A DNA stretch of 64,000 bases. Source: Thamnaconus septentrionalis. Lineage: Eukaryota; Chordata; Actinopteri; Tetraodontiformes; Monacanthidae. Below, one piece after another: positions 52,121 to 63,820 of the stretch (positions within the stretch are counted from its first letter, which is position 1; each line of letters begins with the position of its first letter). The DNA lies in the NCBI GenBank assembly GCA_009823395.1, contig CM020513.1:15613001-15677000 (forward strand), written 5' to 3'. Below the pieces are notes generated by a model, which saw only the letters and a list, made by a program, of their open reading frames with translations, had not been told where the DNA came from and searched no databases. The position numbers were made by a program, and so were the translations under genes.

Positions 52121-55100
52121 TCACTTCCTGGCTCTCTCTAGCAGGGCCTTAAACACGTCCAGGATCTCTGGATCCTCGCCGGCGGACAGCTCCGGAGTGT
52201 TTTTCTCCAGCCAATCAGAGGAACGGATCTGGTGTCTGAGAGTCCCAATCAGAGAGTCCAGGCCCTCTGCGGGCTTCGACGCTTGGCAGTCGAGCAGCAC
52301 AAAGTCTTCGGGAGCCAGTAACCCTTCGTCAACAACAGTGCTATCTTTCTCCTTCAGCTGGTCAGATGACTTGCTCTCTGGCGACGACGTTGAATTGACA
52401 ATTGCGGCGTTGTCTGAATCCGCGCCGTCTTCTTTCGCTGACGCCCCGCTATCACGGCTGCTCTCTTTGACGGAGTTGGACTCAGCGCCATTATTTTGCT
52501 CTGTGCATTCTTCCAAAGCCTCTCTGACTCGCTCCAGGCCTGGAAAAAACCACAAAGACAGAAGTTGGCAATAATTATCATCAAAAACAGTAGATGAGCA
52601 ATCGAATGATCGCGATCATCAAATTTATGTAATGACTCATAAAATTTCATAATCAAGATCAGCATCTCACAAGGGAAAAAACGAAGTACGGGTGAAAAAT
52701 AGTCAAGTGTCTCTGGAGAGGATGAACTCTTCCATACGCATCATGTGTTTATGGATAACACTATAAACTGACCAAGCTGAAGGTGGCGCTGATGGTTTGC
52801 GAAGACAAAGCGGAACCAGCCCGGCGTGGAGCATGAGAAGGCCTGACCGCAGCTCAGAACCACCTTGTGTCTGAGGAAGCACCTCCACAGCGACAGTTCT
52901 TCTTGGAAGGACGGCACTCTGAGGAACTACACAAGAAAGGAGAGAAGAAATGTGGAAGTGTGAGAGTGTTTTTTGTTTTGAATAGTTGCACAGTATTTTT
53001 TATTGGCAGTATGTGAAAAGCCTGCTCTTAAAGTCTTGACAGGACTTTACCTTCCTGAGGTCAGCCCAGACATACAGAGCAGCAGGCCTCTCCAGGTATG
53101 GTATGCCCAAACTCTGCAGCTCCCCCTTCAGGAAGCTGTGGGCAGCTTTCAGCCGGCACCTGTTCTCAGGCAGAAACTCCTCGTCGATCCAGTCTGGGGT
53201 TCAGTTGCGAATTAACAGCAGATATTTAGGAGGGGGAAAAAATGATCGACGCTAGTTGACTAGATGTGCAGAGTGTGCTGCTTCAATTTTAGAGATAAAA
53301 GAGGAGACTATGGGGGGGGGGGGGGGGGATCATGTGTAAAGCTTCAAGCATCTTGGATCAAAAACCAAAAACAGCAGTGAATTTAAACGTAATCAAACAA
53401 ACTGAAATCTGAAAGTGAAATTGTATTTCTGCAACCTTTTACTCATGATGGGCTTTGAAATGTAGATTATTTTTTCAAATTCACAAAGTTTATGATCTGC
53501 GGACACTTGTATGCGCACTGTACCTCTGTCCTGAAGCAGCTGTGCCACCTGGTGCTGGGTAATTCCACTAATACCATGAAAAGAGCCCAGCTTAGCCAAA
53601 GCCTCCACAATATCTCTGTTCTCACTGTGCAAAGTTCCTATTCTGATTCCTGCCATTGCAAAGTCCTAGAAAAAAAACAACACATTGTAGTAGAAGTTAA
53701 AAAAGGAGCAAAAAAAAAAAAAACAGGGGTTAAGTGTAAGAACACAGTGTGGAGTCGGCTTGGCGCTCAGCACAGCCCGTACCTTCCCCATTCCCCACAG
53801 TACATGTGTCCTCTGCGGGTCGGGCAAACTGAAATAAGAGCACATCATTAGCAGTTAAGTGACGATCATCAGCCGCCGCTGTTGTGATTGAGTGCCCAAC
53901 AGAGTAATCATGCAGACGGCCCCCCCCCACACACACACACACACACACCAAGCACCTGTCTATGCTGAGGACACTGCAAAAGGTGACAGATTCCTCAAAG
54001 ACCGTCAGCATGTACACCTCATCCACGATGGCGTGCAGCTCATTTCTGAAGCAGCAGAAAAAAAGAAAAAGCAAAAGGCCACGTTGATTTTCACTTGCAT
54101 CATAACAATCCATATTGTTTATAAAGCCCAAGGTTAATAAACCTTGGGCTTTATATAGACGATTGCTCAGCAAGTGCAGCATTAACTGTAAAACGGTTCC
54201 ATGAACGCCACGCATCAGTGTAAAGGCCCCTTGGTTTATGACTGCTGCCGCCCGGTGCCTTCTAGTGCCTGCGGAGGGACTCGCTCTGGCAAGATCACTT
54301 AGAAAACAAGAGGTGAAGCAAGGAGACACCTTGGCACATGGCTGCTCCTGACAATATGCCCATGGTTAGGAGAGGCAATAAAACTTCATTAAAGAGGGCT
54401 TTATATTCCACACACGGGACGAAGCTGCTGGCTATAAAATATAGAATTCAGCCCCAGAGCGGTTTTGCCGGGCAGTGGAAACGTTGTTTTGAGAAGTCAC
54501 GTGGCAGCGGGAGGAATAAATGTGTAAGGTGACAAGCGGCCGACCCCAATACCTTTTGGCAAACTCCAGGAAGGCAATCATCTCCTCTCGGGTGTAGATC
54601 TCAGCCAGCGGGTTGTGTGGGTTCATCAGAATAACAGCCCGGATGATCATGTCCTTAAAGAGAAAACGCTTCCGAGGTTAAAGAGACAAACAGGAGCCTG
54701 GAGGTTTTTATAGAGATAAAATTAAAAAAAAAAAAAATCACTGCCAAAGTGCAGCATCCCAGAAGTTTTTATAAACTCAGAACTTGGCCGAGGCATTACT
54801 GGAATGCCTCCCGTTAAATATTCATTGAGGACAAGTGCTTGGGAGAGCGATGACTTGTGAATTACCTCTTGCTTGGCCTTCTCCAGACCTTCCTCCAGCT
54901 TTTTGACAGTCAAATGGAAGGGGCGTCCGTCTTCGCCGTCAGCCTCATAAATAAAAGGTTAATGACAAGAAAAAGTGAATCTGCAGCCAAAAGAGACACC
55001 TCAACTCAGTCCAGGCTCCAGAAAACTTTCAGCGGAAGAAAACTTGGGCGTGCAGTGAGGAGCACCTCCTCACAGTTCCTACCTCACAGTCAAGAGGAAC

Positions 55101-58100
55101 GTGATAGAGTGGGACGTCGCAGTACAACTGCAGATCCTCAGTGATGGCGCCGTAGAAAGGCGTGGGGATGAGAATGGCATCTAAAATGGCACAAACAAAA
55201 CAACGATGTGACTACAACAACGAAAACGTTTACACGTTATGATAAATGGAGCCAAAAGATATACATTTTCATCCAGTAATGCTTGTTACATTTTCAGAAC
55301 ACGCACCACTAAAAATCAGCCCTTTGTGATGTCGCAATGGACACGACACCTCACTGCTCAGCTGAGAGACAAGCTACCCTCCTCCCCACTGCCAAACACA
55401 AGGAAGTTCCAACATAGCAGCAGAGTAAAACTAAGGCTCTGTTTAGACAAAGACTGGTTTCACTGTAAACGGCAGAAATATCTATTGTCTCTTTGCATCA
55501 GGCCACAAACAGAGGGCTAATGTGCCGTTGTCTGGGGATCTAAAGAGCTATTTTTTGCTGCATAAATTTGTGACATTGGTACACTGGGGTCCATGATGCA
55601 AAATAAAGATTTTGAAAAGCAATGGGAAGAACAAGGGGCATGTCAGGGAATGCAGTTTAGCAGCATCCCAGTTCAAGATTCTACACGGTGGCTCTCTGCT
55701 CATGCTTTATGGACCTTTAAATAAATCTTAAATGTTATTTCACGAAACAGAAGCCTTCATGCCAGCGGCTGGGCCTTGATGGATTTTCTTTTGAATGATT
55801 TTGTATATTCTTTTGAGGCCAAGAGCAAACATTAAGGTCTTTGAATTGACACACAAATTGAATTTGTGAGGGGTCCACAGTGACTGAGGAATCCAGACAG
55901 CAATGGCTCGGTTTTATCCGTCTCAATAAAAAGCCACATAAATGTCCAAATCCAAGGTTTATCAGCACCAAAAAAAAAAAGTGCACTGTGATGAATCTAA
56001 TTCACTGTTCAACTGTGAGTGGTTTTAATCTTGAGGCTGACCATCACAAACATACACGGGCTGCATTTTAAGGCCAGTTAATGACTCACACAAATACACC
56101 ACTTTACTTAAATGAAGCGGCACTTGCACGGGCGCTGCAGAACAAGTGGTCTACGTAGCGTCCTTAATCATTTTTAAAGGGGCCTCGCGTTTTAATAATT
56201 ATACTGCACCTTCCTCATTATCCGTCATACTTTGAAAGCGGCTGTAACACAAATTGGGTGCGGAAAAAAGAAACGTGGCCTGATTTCCTGGGGCCACTGT
56301 CCACAAATTGGTATTCATAAAAGATAGCCTTGAATTTTTCTGTGTGTGCGTGTGTGTGTGTGTGTTCATTTTGTACCTACCTTTGGGGTCGCAAATGACT
56401 GCAGCAATACATGAGAAGAGGGAACTGCAGCCATTCATCACGACAACCTGAGCAAACACACACATCCACTCTGTTATGAAAGGCCCTAATTAGGGACACG
56501 GAGGGAGGCCTGATAAATATGCCACAAATTCAACCACCTACTAAAAGAGCCATGCATTACATCTGCACACACTGATTCTGCCCACCCTAAAAAAAAGAGG
56601 CTCTGTCAGTGCATCAGCGGCTCCTGCAATCTTTGTAAGCATTGCGTCGTGACTCAAATTGATTGGAAATCCATCACATCCTTGGCGTTTAAAGAGTGTG
56701 AGTGTTTAGTGCAACTACATTGCAAAATTATGTTAGTAATTATTACATAATATGTTGGGAATTTGTATTGTTGAAAGTGTGCAATTGTTTTCTAAATTGA
56801 AAGTGTGCAACAGCAGGCAACAGCAGGGCTGAAGCTGCTGTAGTGTTGAATTCAATTGAACCTTTTACCTTATGAGCTGTTTATTACATGCACTGTAGAC
56901 GGAGGATGTGGATTTGCACAAAATGTGTAATTTTCGACCTCAACATGTATATAATTCACTGAAACTCAGCAGGCGGAGGTGGAAATTATTGTCATCCTCT
57001 TCAGATAAACTAGATGCCAGACACTGTATTACAACAGTCTATTTCATGCAATCTGGCTGAGTATTAATGCAAAAACCTTATGTTTACTCACATTATCGGC
57101 TTCCAGCGGGGCTGGAGAGGAACAGTAGTGAGTCAGAAACTTTGCGACCGTCTCTCTCAGGCTGGAGGAGGAGCAAAAACGGAAGAGTTGGTAACAGACA
57201 TCAGCGTTTGTTCTGTCTACTTTTGCACCTCTGCAATGTGCTCATTCTGCAAATGTACTTCCAATTCCACAGTAAACATGCACTGGAGTCTCTTACAAGG
57301 CGTGTCCCCTCCAGTCTCCGTACTGCAGCAGTGATGGGTCAACGTGTAGCATGTCAGGCTTGGTCAACTGTGAGCCGGGGAGAGAAAATGGAAAACAGTG
57401 TGTCAAGGCGAGCGGGAGCATTTCAATAATGTTGCAGAGGAGAAGAACACCAGCAGTGAAATCACACGTGGTCAGCACTGAGATGGGACTGTATTCGCCT
57501 CACCCGGGTGTGAAGTAGATCATAGCAGAGTTTGTTCTCACTCGTACCCAGGTTGATTATACCCTGTAAGTGAAGGAGGAGGAAAGTGTAAAATCATCAG
57601 AACGGGATGTGAGAGCCGAGCATTTACACGGCGCAAGACTCACATCAGGGTTGTCCGTGTTGTGATACTTGTCCATCATGTACTGGATGAAGCCCTCCTG
57701 GAGGATGCCCTGCTGCTGGAGGATGCCGTTGCCCCGCTTGGACAGGTAGGGACTGCGGACTGCAGCTTTCGCAACCGTCGCTGGAGCATCCGGAGCCACT
57801 TTGCAAGTCGTGACGGACGTGGGAAGTGTCGTCGCTGCGGTCGTCTCTTCAGAGGAAGTAAACTTTGGAGCAGTCGGGCGGGTCGAGGAAGGTGTGACAG
57901 AGGGAGCGGGAGGAGGAGGAGGAGGAGAAGTGGGAGGAGGAGCAGTGGCCTGTCTGCCTGCGGCCAGCGCCCCGGTGATCATGCCGAAGAGCCGCAGCTC
58001 GTGCTGCCGCTCCTGCTCGGCCCTGCGCTCCTCGCGCTGCTCCCGCCGCTCCTCGGCCTGCAGCTCGCGCTCCAACCGCGCCTCCTCCAGGGAGAGCAGG

Positions 58101-59495
58101 CGCTCCTCGGCCGACCGCTGCCAGGTCAGGAAGCTGGCCAACGCCTTGTCCAGGGGGCCCTGGCTGCCCCCGCCCCCGCCGCCGCCCTGCTCCCGTGATG
58201 CTCGGCCTCCGCGCCGACGCTTCCTTTGCCTGGCGGCGACCAGTGGGTGGGGGACGTTCCTGGGCTGCTGGCCCGTTTCCTGTGACGCAGGACCGGCGCC
58301 GTCCTGGTGGGCTGCGGCTGCGGCAGAGCCGACGAGGTTGAGGTCGCTGAAACCTGAAGGGGTCGAGGTTAAAACTGTAAGGTTGAATGATCAATAATGA
58401 GAACACAAACCCAGAAACTGTTAACCTGAAACAATCAGCCTATGGCTGTGACAATAAGCATGGCTGGAGCTAAGTGGTGGTGATAATTTGACATAAGGCC
58501 TGACACTTAGACACTACAGCATCTCAAGTCATATATTTGTTGATTGGTGTAAAGTATCTTTTTAAAAACATGTATTTCTGACTTGATGGTTGGCCTGAAT
58601 GTTGTTCTTGGTGGAAACAAAGAAGAAATTCTGATCTTAATACAGCTGGAACAAGCTGATATGGGTTTATTACTAATATTAACATTGGTGAAGATTTGCA
58701 CTAACAATTAGAGTAATATAAACAGTCATGTAGTCATTTCAGGTATCTGCTTATTAGCACTCCGATGTGATCAAAGATGTCAACCTGTGGCCACTCCAAG
58801 GAAACATTTCTGGCTCCGCCACTGACAATAACTGTCAGTACTTTGAATTGCCTACCTGAGGGTGAGATCTTTGCATTGGCCGAGCTCTCCCCCCGACCCA
58901 GGCAGTCCTCGGGTCCCATCAGAGACTGCCCATCTGTTTCCTGGTCATTCTCAGAGCCGTAGTACATCTCTGGAGGAGCATCGCCCGAGCTCAGAATGCC
59001 GTCGCCAACATCTTCACATTTTATATCCAGCGGCTCTCCAGGTCTGGGTGGCTGACCGAACAGAAAGCCACCTGAGGAGACGGGCCCAAAGGCTCCTTGT
59101 GGAACTCCTTGTACGTATTGGTCCGGTGCACCAGGGTTTTGGAACACCTGTTGAGCTATGACCGCCCCTCCCAGGGAGGAGTAGGTAATCGCTGGCCGGT
59201 TGGCCAGCACCCTGTCCATGACGTCATAGAACTTCCAAGACCTCATCTTGTGGTTGTCCTTGATGCGGCGGTACTCCAGCTTCATCTTCTTGATCTTCTC
59301 CCGGCACTGGTCGCCGGTGCGGTAGATGCCCCTTTCGCGCAGAATGTTGGCGATGCGGTCGAACACACGCTGGTTGCGCAGGGAGCTCTCTAGCTCCACC
59401 TGCACCGACTCGTCGGACCACAGCTGGAGCAGCTCCACGATCTCCGGGTCGGTCCAGTTGCTGCCTCTCTCGTGCCTCCTGCCGCGGTAGTCCAT
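52121..59495 (-). CDS. accs: Myb/SANT-domain fusion to ACC synthase-like aminotransferase, 15 coding exons
   Basis: A PLP enzyme of the fold-type I aminotransferase family, homologue of vertebrate ACCS, preceded by a DNA-binding-type domain. Exons (descending): 59,495-58,856; 58,353-57,644; 57,563-57,504; 57,367-57,297; 57,161-57,092; 56,447-56,381; 55,180-55,083; 54,943-54,866; 54,653-54,553; 54,045-53,956; 53,828-53,783; 53,665-53,524; 53,193-53,051; 52,926-52,773; 52,539-52,121. All junctions keep frame (2,889 nt, 962 aa). Residues about 11-95 are a Myb/SANT-like domain (GSNWTDPEIVELLQLW). Residues about 280-340 are a charged Arg/Glu helix. The aminotransferase spans about 425-860, with INLGTSENKL, NPHNPL (Asn612), VDEVY (Asp640, Tyr643), the PLP lysine Lys677, Arg685 and the substrate-binding-type Arg811 (GWFRF). 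A Ser/Asp/Glu-rich tail of about 110 residues follows. Human ACCS lacks the N-terminal domain and is not known to make ACC. Actual reaction unknown. Confidence 0.9.
53312..53328 (+). repeat. G17 homopolymer in accs intron
   Basis: Seventeen consecutive G, about 120 nt upstream, in transcript sense, of exon 13 of accs. The transcript strand reads C. A G-quadruplex on the non-transcribed side is possible. Confidence 0.95.
54120..54155. repeat. Perfect 16-bp stem, 4-nt loop hairpin in accs intron 9
   Basis: TATAAAGCCCAAGGTT is followed by AATA and the exact complement AACCTTGGGCTTTATA. It lies 75 nt from exon 10 and about 400 nt from exon 9. A perfect stem of this length is unlikely by chance and may mark a recent fold-back event or a structured RNA element. 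Confidence 0.85.
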
Positions 59496-60540
59496 CTTCG
59501 GGAAGTTACGGCTCGGATCGTGCAAGACGGCGAAATCCAGCAGCCCGTCGCTGCCTTCGCAACATCGACAATAAAGACTAACGTGTTTGCGCGCGTTATG
59601 CTCGTACTTTACCTAAAGATTGAATGCACGAACGCGATTACCCCCTGTGATCGCATGTTTTCCTCGCCGTCGCTGGGAAAAAGTGCAGCTCTGTGGAAAC
59701 ACTGTTGCGGAGCTGTCAAAGCGCTTCACAACGTACACGAACATCGGCTCATGTCACGGCTTTTCACTCGGTTTCGGACTGGTTTGGAACGCAAAGCCCC
59801 GTGTGCAGTCGGTAGTGAAATACATACATCGCTCAACAACCGCTTTGGCATAGCCTGGCAAGGCGCTGGGAAGGCGAGTGCGTAAAATGGACTACATCCG
59901 GGTTGACGGCACATGCGTGCTGTCCTTATTCCGGGATAACTTTGGTCCGTGTTAACGTGGGGGTGGGGGGTGCTGAAAGCGAGCTGGATTTCACTTATAA
60001 CAGCCTGTAATGGGGCAGACGCAAGCAAGCGAGACAGAGGCGGGTTTGTGTTATGGCGACCTCTACTGTGCGATTTGCAAGTCTCACCCGAGGCTGCAAC
60101 TTCATCGGGCAACCACGAGATGGCAGTGGCACACAGTAGAACACTCAGAGACACACATAAAGCTAGCTTGGAAACGAGTGTGTGTGTTTTATTTAACGGC
60201 TCACCCCGGAATAATATTGCAGCGAGAGAGGACGTTCTCAAACGCCGCTCATATTATCAGCATCAAGCAAAAGAAAGGCATCATATTGCCCCAGTTTCAT
60301 AAACACAACACCGCGTATTGCTTGTGTAAAATACAGGTGAATATATCGGACTTTACCTACGGCGGCTTTGTGCACAGTAGCACAGTAACCAGCCTAATCC
60401 GCCCCGCTAACGACGGCGGTATAGTAAAACAAACAACCCGTAGTCTCGTCAACCAGGAACGTGACGTATTTCCTGGAGAAAAGGGGGTTTGTTGCAGTTT
60501 GTTGTCATCTCCGCCAAGTAGTACACCGTTCACATAGTAC
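59496..60540. promoter_or_regulatory. CpG-rich 5' region of accs, probably bidirectional
   Basis: The DNA upstream of the accs ATG is rich in CG dinucleotides, lacks a clear TATA box and has no other exon I can support. Frames on both strands here are short and family-less. It probably contains the accs transcription start and separates accs from a possible divergent gene on plus. Confidence 0.45.
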
Positions 60541-60799
60541 TGTCAGTAGAACCCTTTATTCTGTCCTTTTCGTCTGCTTCTTTAATGAAAGTGCAGCTCC
60601 ACTTTATTCCGCGGATGAGTCACGAGAAACAAGTGAACGAGAAACAAGCAAAAAATAAATTAACGCGAGCGATGGATGAAGTTGAGCGGCGACAAATGAC
60701 GGCGATGATGCAAGTTGGTGCCATCTGACTGGCTGAGGAGTCGCTTTCTGCACTTTTCTTCCACGGGTTGAAGAATGGGTGTTCGCCGGTAGCGTTGTG

Positions 60800-61223
60800 T
60801 CACCCAAGGACGTGCAGCGTCAGCTTGGATGAAAGTTGAAAGTGGAGCCGCAGGAGAAGCGAAGGAGTCTCCGCCCGGCTGGGAGAAGACGAGGGCGGGG
60901 AGGCATGACGTCTCGGCGCCTGTTGGCATCTTGTTTGCGCGACGGCAGCCAGTTAGTTAGATGTGTTCAAAAGCAGGCAGCCGAGCCGCGGCGGAGTGGG
61001 CGGGAACAATGGGCAGGTTCGCAGGAAGCGTGACGACTATTTGGGCATAAAGTGTCGGACCACGCCAGTGCGCCCAGTGAGGGAACTCATCCTCCGCGCT
61101 CAGGACCGCAGCCTCTCCTCATCCGGCGCAGGTGGACGCTGCTGTCTGTCTGTCGGCGGAGGCATGACTTCAGCCCTGGAGATGATCGAGCTGGTGTGGC
61201 TCTCTTCCTGAAGTTTATTGTTG
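60800..61223 (+). other. Possible non-coding first exon of a plus-strand gene
   Basis: CpG-rich sequence ends in a donor-like TTGTTG|GTAAGC at 61,223/61,224. A small frame starting at ATG 61,164 stops at TGA 61,209 before the donor, so the exon would be 5' UTR with a short upstream frame. In human, EXT2 lies beside ACCS, so a plus-strand neighbour could be expected, but nothing here identifies it. Confidence 0.3.
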
Positions 61224-62441
61224 GTAAGCCGACTATGTTCATTGTTGCCTTCGCATGCATGCCCTTTTCCCACTGCACGGATCTCGAAAAATGTTCGTCA
61301 TTTACACATTTCCGCTTCCCTCGCAATTTCTTTTGTTCGTTCCTCAACGCCGGGAGCTCTGCTCGCCTAAAAACCTCATCAAGCGTTATTACCCGCATGA
61401 ATTGCTGTAATACATTTCACTTAATTCGGCTTCCCACGCTGAGAAGAAGCACACGCTCGCAAGATGTAGCCGGGCTCTTAGTTGGCCTCAGGTGTGTGTC
61501 TGTGTGTCTGCACAGCTTGAACCAACCACTCTAAATGATCCAACTCATCATGTGCTGTCCCCGAGTCACAGCTATTATAGCACCTTGAGTGCAATTCTCT
61601 TTGGTGTTTAGGTGTTTGGTAAGTCAAGGTCAGCAGCTATTAAGGCAAACGGCAACCCTCCCCAGTTCCAATTAAAGGTGCTTCATCACATCAGAGTCTC
61701 CTAAAAGACAAATCTTTTGTTTCTGACTTGGTAGAGCCTCAATCTTGCCCTGGCCACCCAGAAGATAAGAGCTATTAAAGAGCTTGGTCCTCCTGCCTAA
61801 TGTTTGTGTCCCTAGAGGGAGTTGGACCGAGCGGTTCAAAGAGAAAGACACATCGCTCGAGATGCTGTTTTCTTTTCTGAGCTCTTTTCATTCCAGACCA
61901 TTTTTCTATCAGCTGACAGTTAACTGGTCTTATTAAAAACAGAAAGAAAAGGTGCGCCGGAGACAAAAGGAAGACCAGCATGTCAACAATCAGTCAGGTA
62001 TGAAAGTGGGCCAGAGAGAGAGAGAGAGTGAGAGAGAGATGAGAGAGAGATGGAGGACAGGAGGATGTTTAACTCAGGGAACAATGCCAGAAGTCAGGAG
62101 GCTGTAAAACACAAAAAGGTTGGAGCTCTATGTTGGACGTCACTTACAGGATTGAATCTTTTGCCCTAACATATTGTTGCTGCCTCTGACGGCGTTTCGT
62201 CAGGCTTCCCCTTCAGCATTTCTAGTGGACAGCAAGATGGATTGTGCGTGAGTGGCCCTCAGCCACGACACTGTCAGCCTCAGCCGACTGCCACCGCTCG
62301 TGTCCGGCCGGGATGTGTTGTCCTGACAGAGTACACCGGGCTTGTGCATCGCCTCTGGTTGCCCAGTTGGTCTTTAACTTGGAGGAAGATTTCCCTCGCA
62401 GGCTGTGTGTGGCAGTCAGTGGCACTAAAATAAAATGTATT

Positions 62442-62463
62442 AAAAAAAAAAAAAAAAAAAAAA
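62442..62463. repeat. Poly-A run (22 A)
   Basis: A homopolymer preceded by AATAAAATG-like sequence. It could be the tail of an old retroposed fragment, but no body is recognisable. Confidence 0.85.
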
Positions 62464-63734
62464 GCTGCTCGCCTCTTTTGGGCTCTACGTTGATGGGGCG
62501 GCCGGGAGCACATGGTGGGTGTTGATGTGGCTGCTGAAGGAGGGCTGAGAGCGGCGAATGTGGCCTGTCACACTGTGCCGTGTCATTTGCAATTGAAATT
62601 TGCTGAGTTTTTTTTTTTTTTTTGTCCAACTGGAGGGCTCTGTTACACTTTCATATAATGTCCCGGGTGACGCTGGTGCAGAGAGAGTTCATTTTCTTTT
62701 TTCGGGGTTGGGAGTGTGTTGATGGCTTTAGTACAGGGTTGCTGCCGTTCACCAAACGTTTCTGTGCTGCAGCAGTTTGTCGCAAGATTTCTTATAAGGC
62801 TGAAGCACCTGTATATTTCTAACTCCACATACTAAACCTGAGGCCTTCCTCCAAGATGTGTATAAAGTATTTATCATTCCATTCCAGTAAAACAGAATTC
62901 ATAAGCTACATATTATGAACACCACTGGATGAAATTCTGATATTTAGCATGAGCAAAATGAAACATTCATTACTTCTGTCTACCCACATATTGTTTATTA
63001 AAAAACTCAAACCTTTTTCGTCTCTTGCCAAAGTTTTGTGGTTTCTGTTTTTGCATAATTCACAACTTTTGTTTTCTGAAGCTTTGGGGGAAAGAACACA
63101 GCAATGCACTTGAGTTCAAGAACTGATAGTTGATGCCACAGTGTTTTAACCTTGTGTCCTCACAACACTGTGCGTTCCAATTTTGTAGGACCGTAGGCAA
63201 AATCAAATTAGCTGCTCTCTATTCTAAATTCCAGCTCTCTTCACTCCCACTCCCCTGTAGCTGTGTTTAACTAGTGGCAGGTGCAGAGCTGAGAGCTAAT
63301 TCATCACACTAAATATTTTTAATGTGTTAAATGCCATGCCATGGTACTGAAATATGGCAAGATAATTGGAATTGCTGTTGGTTTTTCAATGAGCATTTGA
63401 AAATATGGCCAATATGGCATTTCATTCATTCATCAGTCCAGTTACATCTGAGCAGTGCAATTTTTTTTTTATTTCAATACAAATAAAGAGTGAAAAGAGA
63501 CGGTGATGTTTAGATCAATGTATATTTTTTTGTTTCTTTTGAATTCTCAGAAAAAGAAACCCTTGCATTTTGGTTGCTAGGTGGCTTTTTTGTTTTTTCG
63601 TTTGTTTGTTTGACCTATATATCAGTGTATACAGGTAATAGGAGCATACGCATATATAATTCTGCAATTAATTCATAAGGAGCTCTAAGTAAGTATTAAT
63701 TCAATATCTCACAAATCAATAATATTTTCCAGCT

Positions 63735-63820
63735 ATTATCTGCCACAGCTTATCCCAGGCTGTGTCTTGCAGGCTGGAACGTTTCCCAGCTGATTTTTGG
63801 GTAGTGTCCCAACACACGCT
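63735..63820 (+). mobile_element. Very decayed copy of a fish interspersed repeat (tentative)
   Basis: The words CTTATCCCAGGCTG, GCAGGCTGGAACG and TCCCAGCTGATTTT follow the order seen in the element at 5,166-5,330. Similarity is weak. Confidence 0.3.

Noticed and set aside
57662..58198. 178-codon plus-strand frame rich in Arg and Gly
   Set aside because: It is the antisense shadow of GC-rich exon 2 of accs.
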